Positions 42,581 to 51,711 of a stretch of 64,000 nt of DNA are shown here, piece after piece. The notes under the pieces are model-generated. The model saw nothing but the letters and a program-made list of their open reading frames with translations. It did no database searches and was not told the DNA's origin. Numbering within the stretch: position 1 is the first letter of the stretch; the number at the start of each line of letters is the position of its first letter. The stretch covers positions 62,001 through 126,000 of the forward strand of contig NZ_JANUFF010000007.1 in the NCBI RefSeq assembly GCF_024806495.1, in the 5' to 3' direction. This DNA is from Chryseobacterium sp. JUb7. GTDB taxonomy: Bacteria > Bacteroidota > Bacteroidia > Flavobacteriales > Weeksellaceae. The translations under genes were made by a program, and so were the position numbers.

Positions 42581-44509
42581 TTAATTCAGTTGGGATCCTA
42601 AATGCTCCCATTCCTGTAATGCAAGATCCAGGTCTTCTTTAATTTTATTATATTTTTCCAGTGTTTCTTCAGAAGGATTTTCTTTAGCAAAAGAAGCTTC
42701 CATTTCTTCGATCTTGATTTCGAGTTCAGAGATTTTTTCTTCTACTTTTTTTAATTTGTTCTGAAGGTTTTTTTGTTCTTTGCTTACAATAGTTGACTGT
42801 TGGCTGTTGGCTACCGGTTTCTCTTCAACTTTCTTTACTTCAGCTTTGGGCTCATCGCTGTGAAGTTTTGCTTTTTCTGCTGAGATTTCTCTGATGCTTT
42901 CTTTCTGTCTGAATTCCAGATATTCATTGATATCTCCTAAGAATTCTTTCATTTTACCATCACGGAATTCATAAATCTTATCACAAAGTCCTTGTAAGAA
43001 TTCTCTGTCGTGAGAAATTACGATAAGCGTACCCTCAAATTTCTGCAGAGCCAGCTTGATAATCTCTTTAGACTGAATATCCAGGTGATTGGTAGGTTCA
43101 TCCATAATCAACGTGTTGAAAGGACGCAAAAGCAATTTACAAAGAGCCAGACGGTTTCTCTCCCCTCCGGAAAGGACCTTTGTCTTTTTATTTACTGCTT
43201 CCCCCTGGAAAAGGAAAGATCCTAACAAATCTCTTACTCTGGGTCTTGTTTCTTCAGTCGCCGCATCTTCCGCCTCTTCCTGAACGGTTTTATTAGGTGT
43301 AAGAACTTCTTCCTGATTCTGTGCGAAATAACCGATATTAACGTTGTGTCCAAGATTCCAGTTTCCGGAATAATCTTTAATATCTCCGGCAAGGATTTTT
43401 GCCAATGTTGTTTTTCCCTGTCCGTTCTGTCCCAAAAGCGCAATTCTGTCTCCTCTCTGAACGATAAAGTCCACATCATCAAAAATCTGCTTTTCGCCAT
43501 ATGCTTTACCCAGGTTTTCAGCTTCGAAAATCACTTTTCCTGGAACCTGAGACTGTACGAAACGGATATTGAATTTTGAAACATCTTCATTATCAACCTC
43601 AATACGCTCAATTTTATCTAATTTTTTAATCAATGACTGGGCAAAAGATGCTTTGGTAGCACTCGCACGGAATTTATTAATGTTATCTTCCATTTGTTTG
43701 ATTTCCGCATCCTGATTCTTTTTAGCCTGAATCAGTTTTTCACGGCGATCTTCACGCATTACCAAATATTTGGAATAGTTGGCTTTATAATCATCCACTT
43801 TTCTGTTGTTCACATCAAAAGTACGGTTACAGACTGCCGTCATGAATTGTTTATCGTGACTTACCAAAAGAATTCCTCCCGGATAATCTTTCAGGAAATT
43901 CTCCAGCCAGATGATTGACTCCATATCCAAGTGGTTGGTAGGCTCATCGAGAAGCATTAAATCATTTTTCTGAAGAAGCAATTTTGCTAATTCGATTCTC
44001 ATTCTCCAACCTCCTGAAAACTCATCTGTTATTTTTTGAAAATCATCAGCTTTAAAACCAAGACCAAACAATACTTTTTCAATATCACCTTCCAAATTAT
44101 AGGCATCATGATGCATCAAAAGATCATTCAGATCGGTCATTCTGTTGATCAAATCTGTGTAAGAATCACTTTCGTAGTCGGTTCTTACCGTCATTTGGTG
44201 GTTTATTTCCTCCAATTCATCTTTCCAAGCATTGATTTGCTCAAAAGCCTGCATCGTTTCGTTCCAAACGGTTCTTCCCTTCACAAAATCAAGATCCTGC
44301 TTCAGAAAACCAATGGTAATATTTCCTTCAGGAACCACATTTCCTTCATAGAATGTAATTTCTCCGGAAAGCATTTTTAATAAAGTGGATTTTCCCGCTC
44401 CATTTTTACCAACCAAACCAATTTTATCATCCTTTTTAATAGTGAAATTCACGTTTTGAAACAAATAGTTTCCTGAATGATGTAGCCCTAAACCTTGAAC
44501 AGAAAGCAT
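42581..44509 (-). CDS. ABC-F family ATPase (Uup/YheS type)
   Basis: The 642-residue soluble protein has two ABC domains: Walker A GLVGKNGAGKSTLL (about 33-46) and a second GQNGQGKTTLAKILAG (about 353-368), each with its own signature (FSGGWRMRIELAKLL; LSGGERNRLALCKLL) and Walker B LLDEPTNHLD / IMDEPTNHLD. An interdomain linker helix rich in Lys/Arg and a C-terminal coiled coil (about 565-640) follow the ABC-F pattern. Such proteins act on the ribosome as translation factors, sometimes giving antibiotic resistance. No membrane segment is present, so it is not a transporter. Confidence 0.93.
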   Translation of the reverse strand: MLSVQGLGLHHSGNYLFQNVNFTIKKDDKIGLVGKNGAGKSTLLKMLSGEITFYEGNVVPEGNITIGFLKQDLDFVKGRTVWNETMQAFEQINAWKDELEEINHQMTVRTDYESDSYTDLINRMTDLNDLLMHHDAYNLEGDIEKVLFGLGFKADDFQKITDEFSGGWRMRIELAKLLLQKNDLMLLDEPTNHLDMESIIWLENFLKDYPGGILLVSHDKQFMTAVCNRTFDVNNRKVDDYKANYSKYLVMREDRREKLIQAKKNQDAEIKQMEDNINKFRASATKASFAQSLIKKLDKIERIEVDNEDVSKFNIRFVQSQVPGKVIFEAENLGKAYGEKQIFDDVDFIVQRGDRIALLGQNGQGKTTLAKILAGDIKDYSGNWNLGHNVNIGYFAQNQEEVLTPNKTVQEEAEDAATEETRPRVRDLLGSFLFQGEAVNKKTKVLSGGERNRLALCKLLLRPFNTLIMDEPTNHLDIQSKEIIKLALQKFEGTLIVISHDREFLQGLCDKIYEFRDGKMKEFLGDINEYLEFRQKESIREISAEKAKLHSDEPKAEVKKVEEKPVANSQQSTIVSKEQKNLQNKLKKVEEKISELEIKIEEMEASFAKENPSEETLEKYNKIKEDLDLALQEWEHLGSQLN

Positions 44510-44727
44510 GTATGAATAATTAAGAATTAATACTGAATATTTTTCGGGTGCAAAAATACGGAAAAAGAAATGAATTGTCGAATGTGTCGTAAAAGCATTA
44601 TAAATTGTTCATTTTCAAAATTCAGTATGCGCTTTATAATATGAATCACATTTAATCTCAACTAGCTGAACGGCATTTTATTATGTTAAATTTTCAGTGT
44701 ATATTTACTAGACCAAAAACTATTACT

Positions 44728-45891
44728 ATGAATAAAAATTTAACATCAGAAGATCTGGGTAAAATTGACCAGTTAGAGAAATATTTAAGCAATAAAAATA
44801 ACCATTTTTTGGGTTACCCATGTACGATTGATTTTGATTATTCTATCCTGTATAAGTTCATGAAATATCCTATTAATAATGTAGGAGATGCATTTTATTC
44901 CGGTGGTTCTTATCAGATAAACACTCACCCTTTCGAAAGAGACGTCATTGATTTTTTTGCACAGCTTTTTAAAGCTCCTGAAAATAATTACTGGGGTTAT
45001 ATCACCAATGGCAGCACAGAAGGAAACCTTTATGCCCTCTATTTAGCTAAAAGGTTATACCCTGACGGAATTGTTTATTTTTCAGAAGATGCCCATTACA
45101 GTATTGAAAAAAATATAGACATTCTAAGCTTAAAATCTCAAAAAATCAAGTCTCAGCATAACGGAGAAATGGATTATACAGATCTTGAAGAGAAACTGTC
45201 CAATCATCAAAAATTACCGGCTATTATCGTTGCCAATATAGGCACCACCGTGAAAGAAGCGAAAGACGATATTAAACATATCCATCAAATTCTTGATCAT
45301 CTTCGTATCAAGAATCGCTATATCCACTGTGACGCTGCATTTTGTGGAAGTTATGCCCAATTTCTGAGTCCAAAACCTAATTTTGATTTTACAGAAGGAG
45401 CAGATTCTATCAATACAAGCGGGCACAAATTTATCGGATCACCAATTCCCTGTGGTGTGGTGATTGTCCTTAAACATCACAAAGAACAGGTTTCGCAATA
45501 CGTTAATGTTATCGACAGTCTTGATGATACCATTACAGGGTCCCGCAACGGCATTACTTCATTAATCTTATGGCATTTCATAAAAACCGTAGGAGTTGAA
45601 GGATTGAAAAAAAGACTTAATGAATGTCTTGAAATGACTGATTATGCCTACAAGCAGTTATCTGCAATTGGAATAGACGTTTGGAAAAATCCGAATGCCC
45701 TTACCATTCTTATCCCCCGTGTGAGTAAAAAACTGCAGTACAAATGGCAACTGGCTACCCATCAGGAAACCACTCATATTATTTTGAGGCCGGGGATTAC
45801 AAAAAAAATGATTGACCGTTTGGTAAAAGATCTGGAGAAAGAGATTCATAGCCACCTGACAACGGCAGAAGAATCAAAAGCCGGATTGTAA
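44728..45891 (+). CDS. hdc: Histidine decarboxylase (PLP-dependent)
   Basis: The 387-residue enzyme decarboxylates L-histidine to histamine. It fits the group II PLP decarboxylase layout of Gram-negative histidine decarboxylases (378 aa in Morganella/Klebsiella): FLGYPCTIDFDYS, INNVGDAFYSGGSYQINTHPFE, H123 in EDAHYSI stacking on PLP, D202 in HCDAAFCGSYA, and Schiff-base lysine K234 in SGHKFIGSPIPCG. ATG 44728 is preferred to 44683 because it aligns with the family start. No antiporter or siderophore gene is adjacent, so its role (acid stress, signal or siderophore precursor) is open. Confidence 0.9.
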   Translation: MNKNLTSEDLGKIDQLEKYLSNKNNHFLGYPCTIDFDYSILYKFMKYPINNVGDAFYSGGSYQINTHPFERDVIDFFAQLFKAPENNYWGYITNGSTEGNLYALYLAKRLYPDGIVYFSEDAHYSIEKNIDILSLKSQKIKSQHNGEMDYTDLEEKLSNHQKLPAIIVANIGTTVKEAKDDIKHIHQILDHLRIKNRYIHCDAAFCGSYAQFLSPKPNFDFTEGADSINTSGHKFIGSPIPCGVVIVLKHHKEQVSQYVNVIDSLDDTITGSRNGITSLILWHFIKTVGVEGLKKRLNECLEMTDYAYKQLSAIGIDVWKNPNALTILIPRVSKKLQYKWQLATHQETTHIILRPGITKKMIDRLVKDLEKEIHSHLTTAEESKAGL

Positions 45892-45902
45892 AAAAACAAA
45901 AA

Positions 45903-45930
45903 AGAGCTGTCCTAAACACTGGACAGCTCT
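45903..45930 (-). terminator. Terminator of the DUF2235 gene
   Basis: AGAGCTGTCC pairs perfectly with GGACAGCTCT, followed on the minus strand by TTTTTTG, 28 bp past the stop. Confidence 0.8.
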
Positions 45931-45957
45931 ACACCTAAATTTAAAACTGAAAAAGTA

Positions 45958-47295
45958 CTAACATTTATTATAAAAATTCTCTTTGATCAATATTGAACGA
46001 CTCCAGGTGTCGTTATTCGGGATGTTACTTCCGTAGGCATAATCTATAATGGAACCGTCTGCCAGCAGCTGGGTATCGGAATGGAACTTTGAATAATCTG
46101 CCTCAGCTTTGTCGACATTCGCATTACTCGGAACATTCAGACCATTGTTGATCACTTCAACATTTACCTGGTCTTCTGCCTGCTTAAATAAGACACTCGG
46201 ATACAGACCGAAATTCGCGGAAATATGGGTGTAGTCTGAAAAGTTCTGATAATGATAAACAGGTTTTAAACTTGGTGAAAGATCCTTGGTATACGCTTCC
46301 AGTTCATTTGAAAAATGAATCAGAAAAGAATGCTCAGAAGCATTGATTTCGAAATTGGACTCATTAAAATCTGTACTGAATATTGCCTCTACGACATTCG
46401 TTTCAGCCAACATCAGTTTTCCGTATACTTTTGCAAGGTCATTATAAACCGTATTCCTCTCCACATAAGCCTGCGAAAAGAATGCGCCCTCATCTATTTT
46501 ATAATCTTCCAGAAGAAAATTCCAAATCTTATTTCCTTCCGAATCTTTAGCCGTATTCTGTACATTTTCAACATATTCATCTACCTCTTTGTTATTCGTA
46601 TAATTTGCAGAAACATAGACAGACTGTGAACCTTCCAGATAACCTCCGCCGATATCAGCGTGCGCTCCGGGAACAAAAATTTCTTTCCAAACAGAAGTTC
46701 CTACATAAGACTTTGCATCTTCCATCTGTTTTGACTCTTCGAAAATACCTGTGAGCGGAAAAAAATATCGGCATTCGTTCACAGCACAGATATGAAGAAC
46801 ATTTTCTATTTCCGGTAAAATACTGACATTATATTCGTTAAAAGGATCAGATTCTACCGTATCAAAAATACCCAGAAATTTAACCTTTACATTTTCTGAA
46901 AGATTAAGCTCATTGCATAAATTTCTCGCCAGCATGCTTCCTCTGCTGAAACCATAAATATAGAAGTGATATTCCTTCGTTTGATCCTCCATTTTCCCAT
47001 TGATAAAATCAAGAGCTTCGGCAAGTTTATCATCAGAAGAATAACCGGTATAACCATAAGGATTTTTGCACGTTACGATGGCAAAGTCACTGTCTTCCTG
47101 CCCGCTAACAGTGCCTATTCCTTCAATATATTTTTTTTCATTCCCGTTAAACAATCTGAAAAGTTTATAAATATTGGTTATATCACTTTGATAACTCTGA
47201 TTATTTTTATTAGGTTTTTGGGAAGAAGTTGCATTAATTCCGTTATTTCCTGTTCCATCGAAAAATATTCCGATTGAAATCATTTCTTTTTCCAT
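45958..47295 (-). CDS. DUF2235 / Tle1-like alpha/beta hydrolase
   Basis: The 445-residue protein opens with ISIGIFFDGTGNNG, carries the nucleophile elbow G115-F-S117-R-G119 in YGFSRGSMLAR, an aspartate-histidine stretch VPGAHADIGGGYLEGSQ and no signal peptide or membrane helix. DUF2235 proteins include type VI secretion phospholipase effectors (Tle1) and other lipases. There is no VgrG, Hcp, PAAR or recognisable immunity gene in the window, so an effector role is not shown. The RhsA-like context is absent as well. Confidence 0.85.
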   Translation of the reverse strand: MEKEMISIGIFFDGTGNNGINATSSQKPNKNNQSYQSDITNIYKLFRLFNGNEKKYIEGIGTVSGQEDSDFAIVTCKNPYGYTGYSSDDKLAEALDFINGKMEDQTKEYHFYIYGFSRGSMLARNLCNELNLSENVKVKFLGIFDTVESDPFNEYNVSILPEIENVLHICAVNECRYFFPLTGIFEESKQMEDAKSYVGTSVWKEIFVPGAHADIGGGYLEGSQSVYVSANYTNNKEVDEYVENVQNTAKDSEGNKIWNFLLEDYKIDEGAFFSQAYVERNTVYNDLAKVYGKLMLAETNVVEAIFSTDFNESNFEINASEHSFLIHFSNELEAYTKDLSPSLKPVYHYQNFSDYTHISANFGLYPSVLFKQAEDQVNVEVINNGLNVPSNANVDKAEADYSKFHSDTQLLADGSIIDYAYGSNIPNNDTWSRSILIKENFYNKC

Positions 47296-47431
47296 GTCAA
47301 TCCTTTGTATTTTATTTTCAACAGTTTACAATATTCATTGCTGGATATTGCTAAAAACTGTGTCATCACAGACATTTCAAAGTAACAAGGAAAACAACCA
47401 GGATACTAGAGTAGAAACTACTAAATAAAAA

Positions 47432-47451
47432 ATTCCGTATTTCTACGGAAT
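47432..47451 (-). terminator. Terminator of the two-component operon
   Basis: ATTCCGTA pairs with TACGGAAT around TTTC, and T-rich sequence follows on the minus strand. The stem touches the stop codon of the response regulator. Confidence 0.7.
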
Positions 47452-48128
47452 CAGATTCTTTCTACAGGATGGATATTATTAATGATTGCATAAATAACAA
47501 TTCCCACTGTATTTTTAGCGCCAATTTTCTCTACAATTCTCTGTCGGTGGCTTTCTACCGTTCTCGGACTTATGAACAGCTTTTCAGCAATCTCATTATT
47601 GGTACATTCCTGACAGATCAGTTTTACAACATCTTTTTCGCGGTCAGACAGCTCATCATCCATTTCAAATAAGGTTTTCTTCTTAGACGAACTGTTCATA
47701 TAGGAAAATAACATCTGATGATCTTCTGCAGTGAAAAACACACCATTTTTATACACCATGGTAATGGCGTCGATAAATGTTTTTCTGTTTGAGTTTTTAG
47801 GAAGAAATGCTGATACTCCTAATTTCACCATATATCCTAAAATAGTTGTTTTGTAATGAGAAGAGAGGATAATTATTTTAAGATCGGGATATTTTTCTTT
47901 TAAAATTTCCACCAATTCAAATCCGTTCATCGGCTGCATCTGAACATCTACCAATGCGATATCGGGAAAATCTTCTTTGGATATATTTTCCAGACTTTCT
48001 AAGAAATCGGGACCATTGTTTGCTGTAAGTCCTACAGAAATATTCTGTTCGGAAGACAATAGCATTTTTACACCTTCGAGAATCAGCTCTTCATCATCAA
48101 TGAGGGCTATTTTAATTTGGGGTTTCAT
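47451..48128 (-). CDS. NarL/LuxR-type response regulator
   Basis: The 225-residue protein has a receiver domain (residues 1-125) with acidic pocket D11-D12, phospho-acceptor D61 in IALVDVQMQPMNG, and the switch region ILSSHY and FLPKNS, followed by a LuxR-type helix-turn-helix (about 158-215, LSDREKDVVKLICQECTNNEIA in part and KLFISPRTVESHRQRI). It binds DNA when phosphorylated by the upstream kinase, whose gene overlaps its start by 17 bases. Targets probably include its own operon. Confidence 0.93.
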   Translation of the reverse strand: MKPQIKIALIDDEELILEGVKMLLSSEQNISVGLTANNGPDFLESLENISKEDFPDIALVDVQMQPMNGFELVEILKEKYPDLKIIILSSHYKTTILGYMVKLGVSAFLPKNSNRKTFIDAITMVYKNGVFFTAEDHQMLFSYMNSSSKKKTLFEMDDELSDREKDVVKLICQECTNNEIAEKLFISPRTVESHRQRIVEKIGAKNTVGIVIYAIINNIHPVERI

Positions 48129-48930
48129 TGTTGTACGGGATTTTAATAATTAAACGGCTTCCTTTTTCTAAAATATTTTTCCACTTATGCACCGCATTCA
48201 TAGATTTGATACGGGATTCAATGTTTTTTATACCCATTCCTTTTTTTACGGCTTCATATTCAAAACTTTCACCGTTATCCGAAATTACAACTCCCAGACT
48301 GGTCTGATTGTCTTTGATATAAATCCAGATTCTTGTTGCTTTGGAATGTTTCAGAACATTGGTCGTAAATTCCTGTATGATACGGTATAACTGAACTTCA
48401 ATAAAAATATCTTTCTTCTGAAATTTCGGACTTACCGTAAGGGAAATATTAACTCTTGTCGCCAAATTAGCAATTAACTCTTCAATATACAGTACGAGCC
48501 CTACAGATTCTAGATTTACAGGATATAGTGAGTGGGAAATACTTCTTGCAGAATCAATAAGCGATGACATCTGCCCCGAAATATTTTTCTTAATCAGCTC
48601 ATCCCCTTTTGTATCTAAATTATTGAGCCATAGCGAAAGGATATTTAAACGGTTCCCGATATCATCATGAATCATTACCGCAATTCGTCTTCTTTCCGCT
48701 TCCTGAGCTTTAATATTTTCTAAAGCAAGGTTTTTCTGATGCTGAACTTCTGCTTCGTGCTGTGCATTTTTCTCTTTGATAATTCTCTGAATAAAACTTC
48801 TGTAAGCCAGCAAAATAAAAGATACAATAATCACCAGTACGACAATTAAAGTAATAAAAAAACTGATATTTAGGGTTATTTCTTTAATTTTAAAAAGGTA
48901 TAAATGATTGATATATAAAGGAAACAGCAA
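48112..48930 (-). CDS. Sensor histidine kinase, HisKA_3 type
   Basis: The 272-residue protein has one N-terminal membrane helix (about 22-43) with almost no periplasmic part, a coiled coil (about 50-80), the HisKA_3 dimerisation helix with phospho-acceptor H88 in AVMIHDDIGNRL, and a HATPase_c domain (N box IIQEFTTNVLKHSK; G box SDNGESFEYEAVKKGMGIKNIESRI in pieces). It lacks an input domain, so the adjacent seven-helix-like membrane protein may supply the signal. Its gene overlaps both neighbours. Confidence 0.9.
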   Translation of the reverse strand: MLFPLYINHLYLFKIKEITLNISFFITLIVVLVIIVSFILLAYRSFIQRIIKEKNAQHEAEVQHQKNLALENIKAQEAERRRIAVMIHDDIGNRLNILSLWLNNLDTKGDELIKKNISGQMSSLIDSARSISHSLYPVNLESVGLVLYIEELIANLATRVNISLTVSPKFQKKDIFIEVQLYRIIQEFTTNVLKHSKATRIWIYIKDNQTSLGVVISDNGESFEYEAVKKGMGIKNIESRIKSMNAVHKWKNILEKGSRLIIKIPYNNETPN

Positions 48931-49484
48931 AGAATATTATTGATATTCCAGATCAGGAACATTTCTCCTTTCGAAAAATTTTCCATCTGACGAAGAAGGA
49001 AAAATACAAATACAGAAACGGCATAATATAAAAATATCAAACTGTCAGCAAGGATAAATCTGTTATTGATATTATTATTTTTAATCTCTGTCAGAAGTGC
49101 GTAGCCCGCAAAACAGATAACAACAATATTGGAAACCACTTTCTTTATATCATTGGTTTCAATTTTACTGTCTATAAAAAAGTATCCCACCAAAAGAACT
49201 ACCGGAATGTAAAAATAATACGACAGGTTCGATTTTTTTATAAACAGACTCGCCAGAAGCAAAAGCTCCCCCGAAACATAATATGGAAACAAAAAGTTGA
49301 CATCATCATGCTCAAAAACATAAAGAGAGACCTTAACAACAGCTTCTATCAAAAAAAGAAAAATGATATAATAAACATACCATTTTTCTGTATTTTTAAA
49401 AAATTTGTACTTCAAAATGCCTATTAAAGCACAAATGACAAGTAAACTATTATTAAGATAAAGTATTACTTTGTATGTATCCAC
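48876..49484 (-). CDS. Multi-pass membrane protein of the two-component operon
   Basis: The 202-residue protein has about six hydrophobic helices (near 4-22, 34-54, 64-84, 90-108, 118-136, 148-195) and no soluble domain. Its 3' end overlaps the kinase gene by 55 bp. Given that the kinase has almost no sensor region, this protein is a plausible sensing partner in the membrane, by inference only. No family is recognised. Start and overlap lengths depend on the kinase start, which is the first ATG in its frame. Confidence 0.7.
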   Translation of the reverse strand: MDTYKVILYLNNSLLVICALIGILKYKFFKNTEKWYVYYIIFLFLIEAVVKVSLYVFEHDDVNFLFPYYVSGELLLLASLFIKKSNLSYYFYIPVVLLVGYFFIDSKIETNDIKKVVSNIVVICFAGYALLTEIKNNNINNRFILADSLIFLYYAVSVFVFFLLRQMENFSKGEMFLIWNINNILCCFLYISIIYTFLKLKK

Positions 49485-49504
49485 AATTAAGTTTAGTTAA
49501 AAAA

Positions 49505-50245
49505 TTATACTCTACAGATCGGAGGACAAGGCTGTGACCAATCATATGTGTTAGAAGAAATCGGAGTACTTCCGCTACCATTCTCCAACAGATCGTCATA
49601 AAAAGAAATGAAAATAAGGGTAACAAGCATTTTTTGATAAACATCAGAAAATTTAAGCCCGAAAGAACACACGAAATGATCCAGTACTTTTCCCGGCTCA
49701 TGAGGAGTAAGGTTTAGAGAAGGTACATAGAATTGCTGAAAAACGCCATTACCTCTGAATTCTGAACATTCTCTGTAAAACCAGGTCATCCCTTCATCTC
49801 TCCAGCGCTCAATTGCCTCCAAAGCTTTATCCTGTTCCATTACCGGCTTATTAGACACCGGAAAATACATATCCGAATCGCTGTCTACTTTTCTCAAATC
49901 TGAAGAAAGAACAGCATTATTAATAACCGTATATTCTCTTTGTTCTACAAGGGTAAGTTCTCCTTTCAGTGTTTCTAAAGCACTGCATGGGTAGTCTCCC
50001 GAAAGAATTTCTTTTCCATTTTCATCAAGCCCTACCAAAATTAAAACGATTTGATCACTGTAAACTCCTATTTTAGCACAAAACTCTTTGTAGTTATTTA
50101 CTTTTTTGATCTGATCAACCTGAGCGGCTGAAATTTGAAAAATTTGGGTTGTTGAAATTAATTTTTGAACTGTAGAATAATTTACACGGCAATTTGTCCA
50201 GTCTGCAATCGCCAGGTCATATTGTTCTTGGTTTAAATTTGTCAT
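49505..50245 (-). CDS. Hypothetical protein, first gene of the two-component operon
   Basis: The 246-residue protein has no signal peptide and no recognised family. It begins MTNLNQEQYDLAIADWTNC, has a middle with FCAKIGVYSDQIVLILVG and a final EPGKVLDHFVCSFGLKFSDVY, then a C-terminal tail with several Ser/Gly/Pro and two cysteines (PCPPIC). It is separated by 20 bp from the membrane gene, so the four genes are one transcript. It may be the output, substrate or a co-sensor of the system; nothing decides this. Confidence 0.65.
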   Translation of the reverse strand: MTNLNQEQYDLAIADWTNCRVNYSTVQKLISTTQIFQISAAQVDQIKKVNNYKEFCAKIGVYSDQIVLILVGLDENGKEILSGDYPCSALETLKGELTLVEQREYTVINNAVLSSDLRKVDSDSDMYFPVSNKPVMEQDKALEAIERWRDEGMTWFYRECSEFRGNGVFQQFYVPSLNLTPHEPGKVLDHFVCSFGLKFSDVYQKMLVTLIFISFYDDLLENGSGSTPISSNTYDWSQPCPPICRV

Positions 50246-50325
50246 ATTTTCACGGTATATTTAGTTGGATAAAATTAAATAAAGTAAACTACTTGTGCAA
50301 GTATTCACTCATAATTGAAATGTGT

Positions 50326-50946
50326 TTAATAATTTCTTACCGTAATGTGATAACAGCTTTGCTGCTTTTCTTTGATGTAATAAATCATTCCGGCATTCGC
50401 ATAATATTTTAAAACCTTTTCCAAAGCCGCTTCCATTTTGGGATTGTACTTTAAAACATCATTAAACCGTATATAAGAAATATCGAAAGAATTTCCGTAA
50501 TTGTGGGAGCTTATCCCCAAAGATGCATTGGTATTAACTTTTCTTAATCTACATTGATCTTCCAACGTTCTGGTAATCGATGATACCGTAAAAGTGTGTC
50601 CTTTTGTTTCCTTACTGAATCTTGCCCCCATTTTTTCTAAGGTGGCTTTGGCTTTGGAAACCATCCAGGCCCGGCTGTAATCGAGTTTCTGAACCTTATA
50701 TCCTTTGGCCGATTTTTTTATTTTATGAAATTTCCCGTTGTTAATATACTTCTGAACTGCTTTAGAATCTTTCAGCAATGCTACTCCAAAACTTTTGGAA
50801 GCATCCAGGTGCGGTTTATAAAGAGAAGTCGCCTCTACTTTCAATACCTCTCTCAGATCATAGCAAGGTATATGTTTTTTCGGATTCTGAGAATAATGAA
50901 CATTAAAAATAAAAGGTACAAAAATCACACATAACAACTTTTTCAT
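50326..50946 (-). CDS. DUF5715 / M15-like exported protein
   Basis: The 206-residue protein has a signal peptide (MKKLLCVIFVPFIFNVHYSQ), a Lys-rich linker and a C-terminal domain with the zinc-peptidase-like set SSHNYGNSFDISYI (His and Asp ligands, residues about 147-160) and a final CYHITV histidine. This matches the DUF5715 family, thought to be related to D-Ala-D-Ala carboxypeptidase/M15 enzymes. A role in peptidoglycan trimming is inferred. It lies 80 bp upstream of the two-component operon on the same strand and could be part of it. Confidence 0.78.
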   Translation of the reverse strand: MKKLLCVIFVPFIFNVHYSQNPKKHIPCYDLREVLKVEATSLYKPHLDASKSFGVALLKDSKAVQKYINNGKFHKIKKSAKGYKVQKLDYSRAWMVSKAKATLEKMGARFSKETKGHTFTVSSITRTLEDQCRLRKVNTNASLGISSHNYGNSFDISYIRFNDVLKYNPKMEAALEKVLKYYANAGMIYYIKEKQQSCYHITVRNY

Positions 50947-51051
50947 TAAAACAGACTTTTAAATTTTATAAACTAAAACCAATAAACTGAAGTATTAATT
51001 TAACTACAATTAGATTTAAACTAAAAATCAAACACCGAACCAAACAACAAA

Positions 51052-51075
51052 AAATCCCGTCAAACGACAGGATTT
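51052..51075 (-). terminator. Terminator of the PD-(D/E)XK-like gene
   Basis: AAATCCCGTC pairs with GACAGGATTT (one mismatch), followed by TTTTTTG on the minus strand, at the stop codon of the gene. Confidence 0.7.
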
Positions 51076-51619
51076 ATTTTATTTTCTTGATATCGAAAGG
51101 ATTTTTAAAGATCAATTCTTCATGCTTGCCTTTAATTTCCATTTTTCGCTGCAATAGGTTCAGCGCCATTTTCCGGATAAAAAGATCTTTATCATTTAAA
51201 TTCCAATAAGAATCTTCGTGCACTTTTTTTGGTTGACGAAGGCCATAAAATTCAGTTTCCCAGGAATCGACATTATGATAAAATTCGATAATTCCGCAAT
51301 GTTCAGGAATCAGAGAATGATCAACCATTCCCATCGGAAGCAGGAAACTGAATGCATTGCAAACATAATCACCACAACCAATCTTATCATGTTTTAAAAA
51401 TTTCTCACCGGTTTTTGTATTGGTATAAGATTTTTTAAAATCGTTTTTGAAATCACTTTTTGAAAGTTTGATTTCAATTTCATGGCTAAAACCGTCCGCA
51501 CCAATGATCAGAATATCAGCTTCCCAATCGGCCTGAAAATGATTGGTCAATACAACTTCTTTCTCAAAATCGCATTGAGAATGGATAAATGCATGAACTA
51601 ATTCTTCTATTTTTAACAC
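51074..51619 (-). CDS. PD-(D/E)XK superfamily-like protein
   Basis: The 181-residue protein contains the core pattern of restriction-endonuclease-like folds: EADILIIGADGFSHEIEIKLS (given as EADILIIG and HEIEIKLS, near residues 34-54), with Asp-35 and the E-x-K pair as metal and catalytic residues, followed by an amphipathic helix KSDFKNDFKKSY. A second part has cysteines (GCGDYVCNAF) and LIPEHCGIIEFY. MmcB-like DNA-repair nucleases share this look. Length and context do not show a partner methylase, so restriction is not supported. Confidence 0.65.
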   Translation of the reverse strand: MLKIEELVHAFIHSQCDFEKEVVLTNHFQADWEADILIIGADGFSHEIEIKLSKSDFKNDFKKSYTNTKTGEKFLKHDKIGCGDYVCNAFSFLLPMGMVDHSLIPEHCGIIEFYHNVDSWETEFYGLRQPKKVHEDSYWNLNDKDLFIRKMALNLLQRKMEIKGKHEELIFKNPFDIKKIK

Positions 51620-51711
51620 TCCTTTTTTTATTTTAACCCTTCAATTTTAAATTGACATTAAACTCTTAACCCCAAAAGGTCACTGGAAAAATTTTCTCAG
51701 TCTTAAACATA

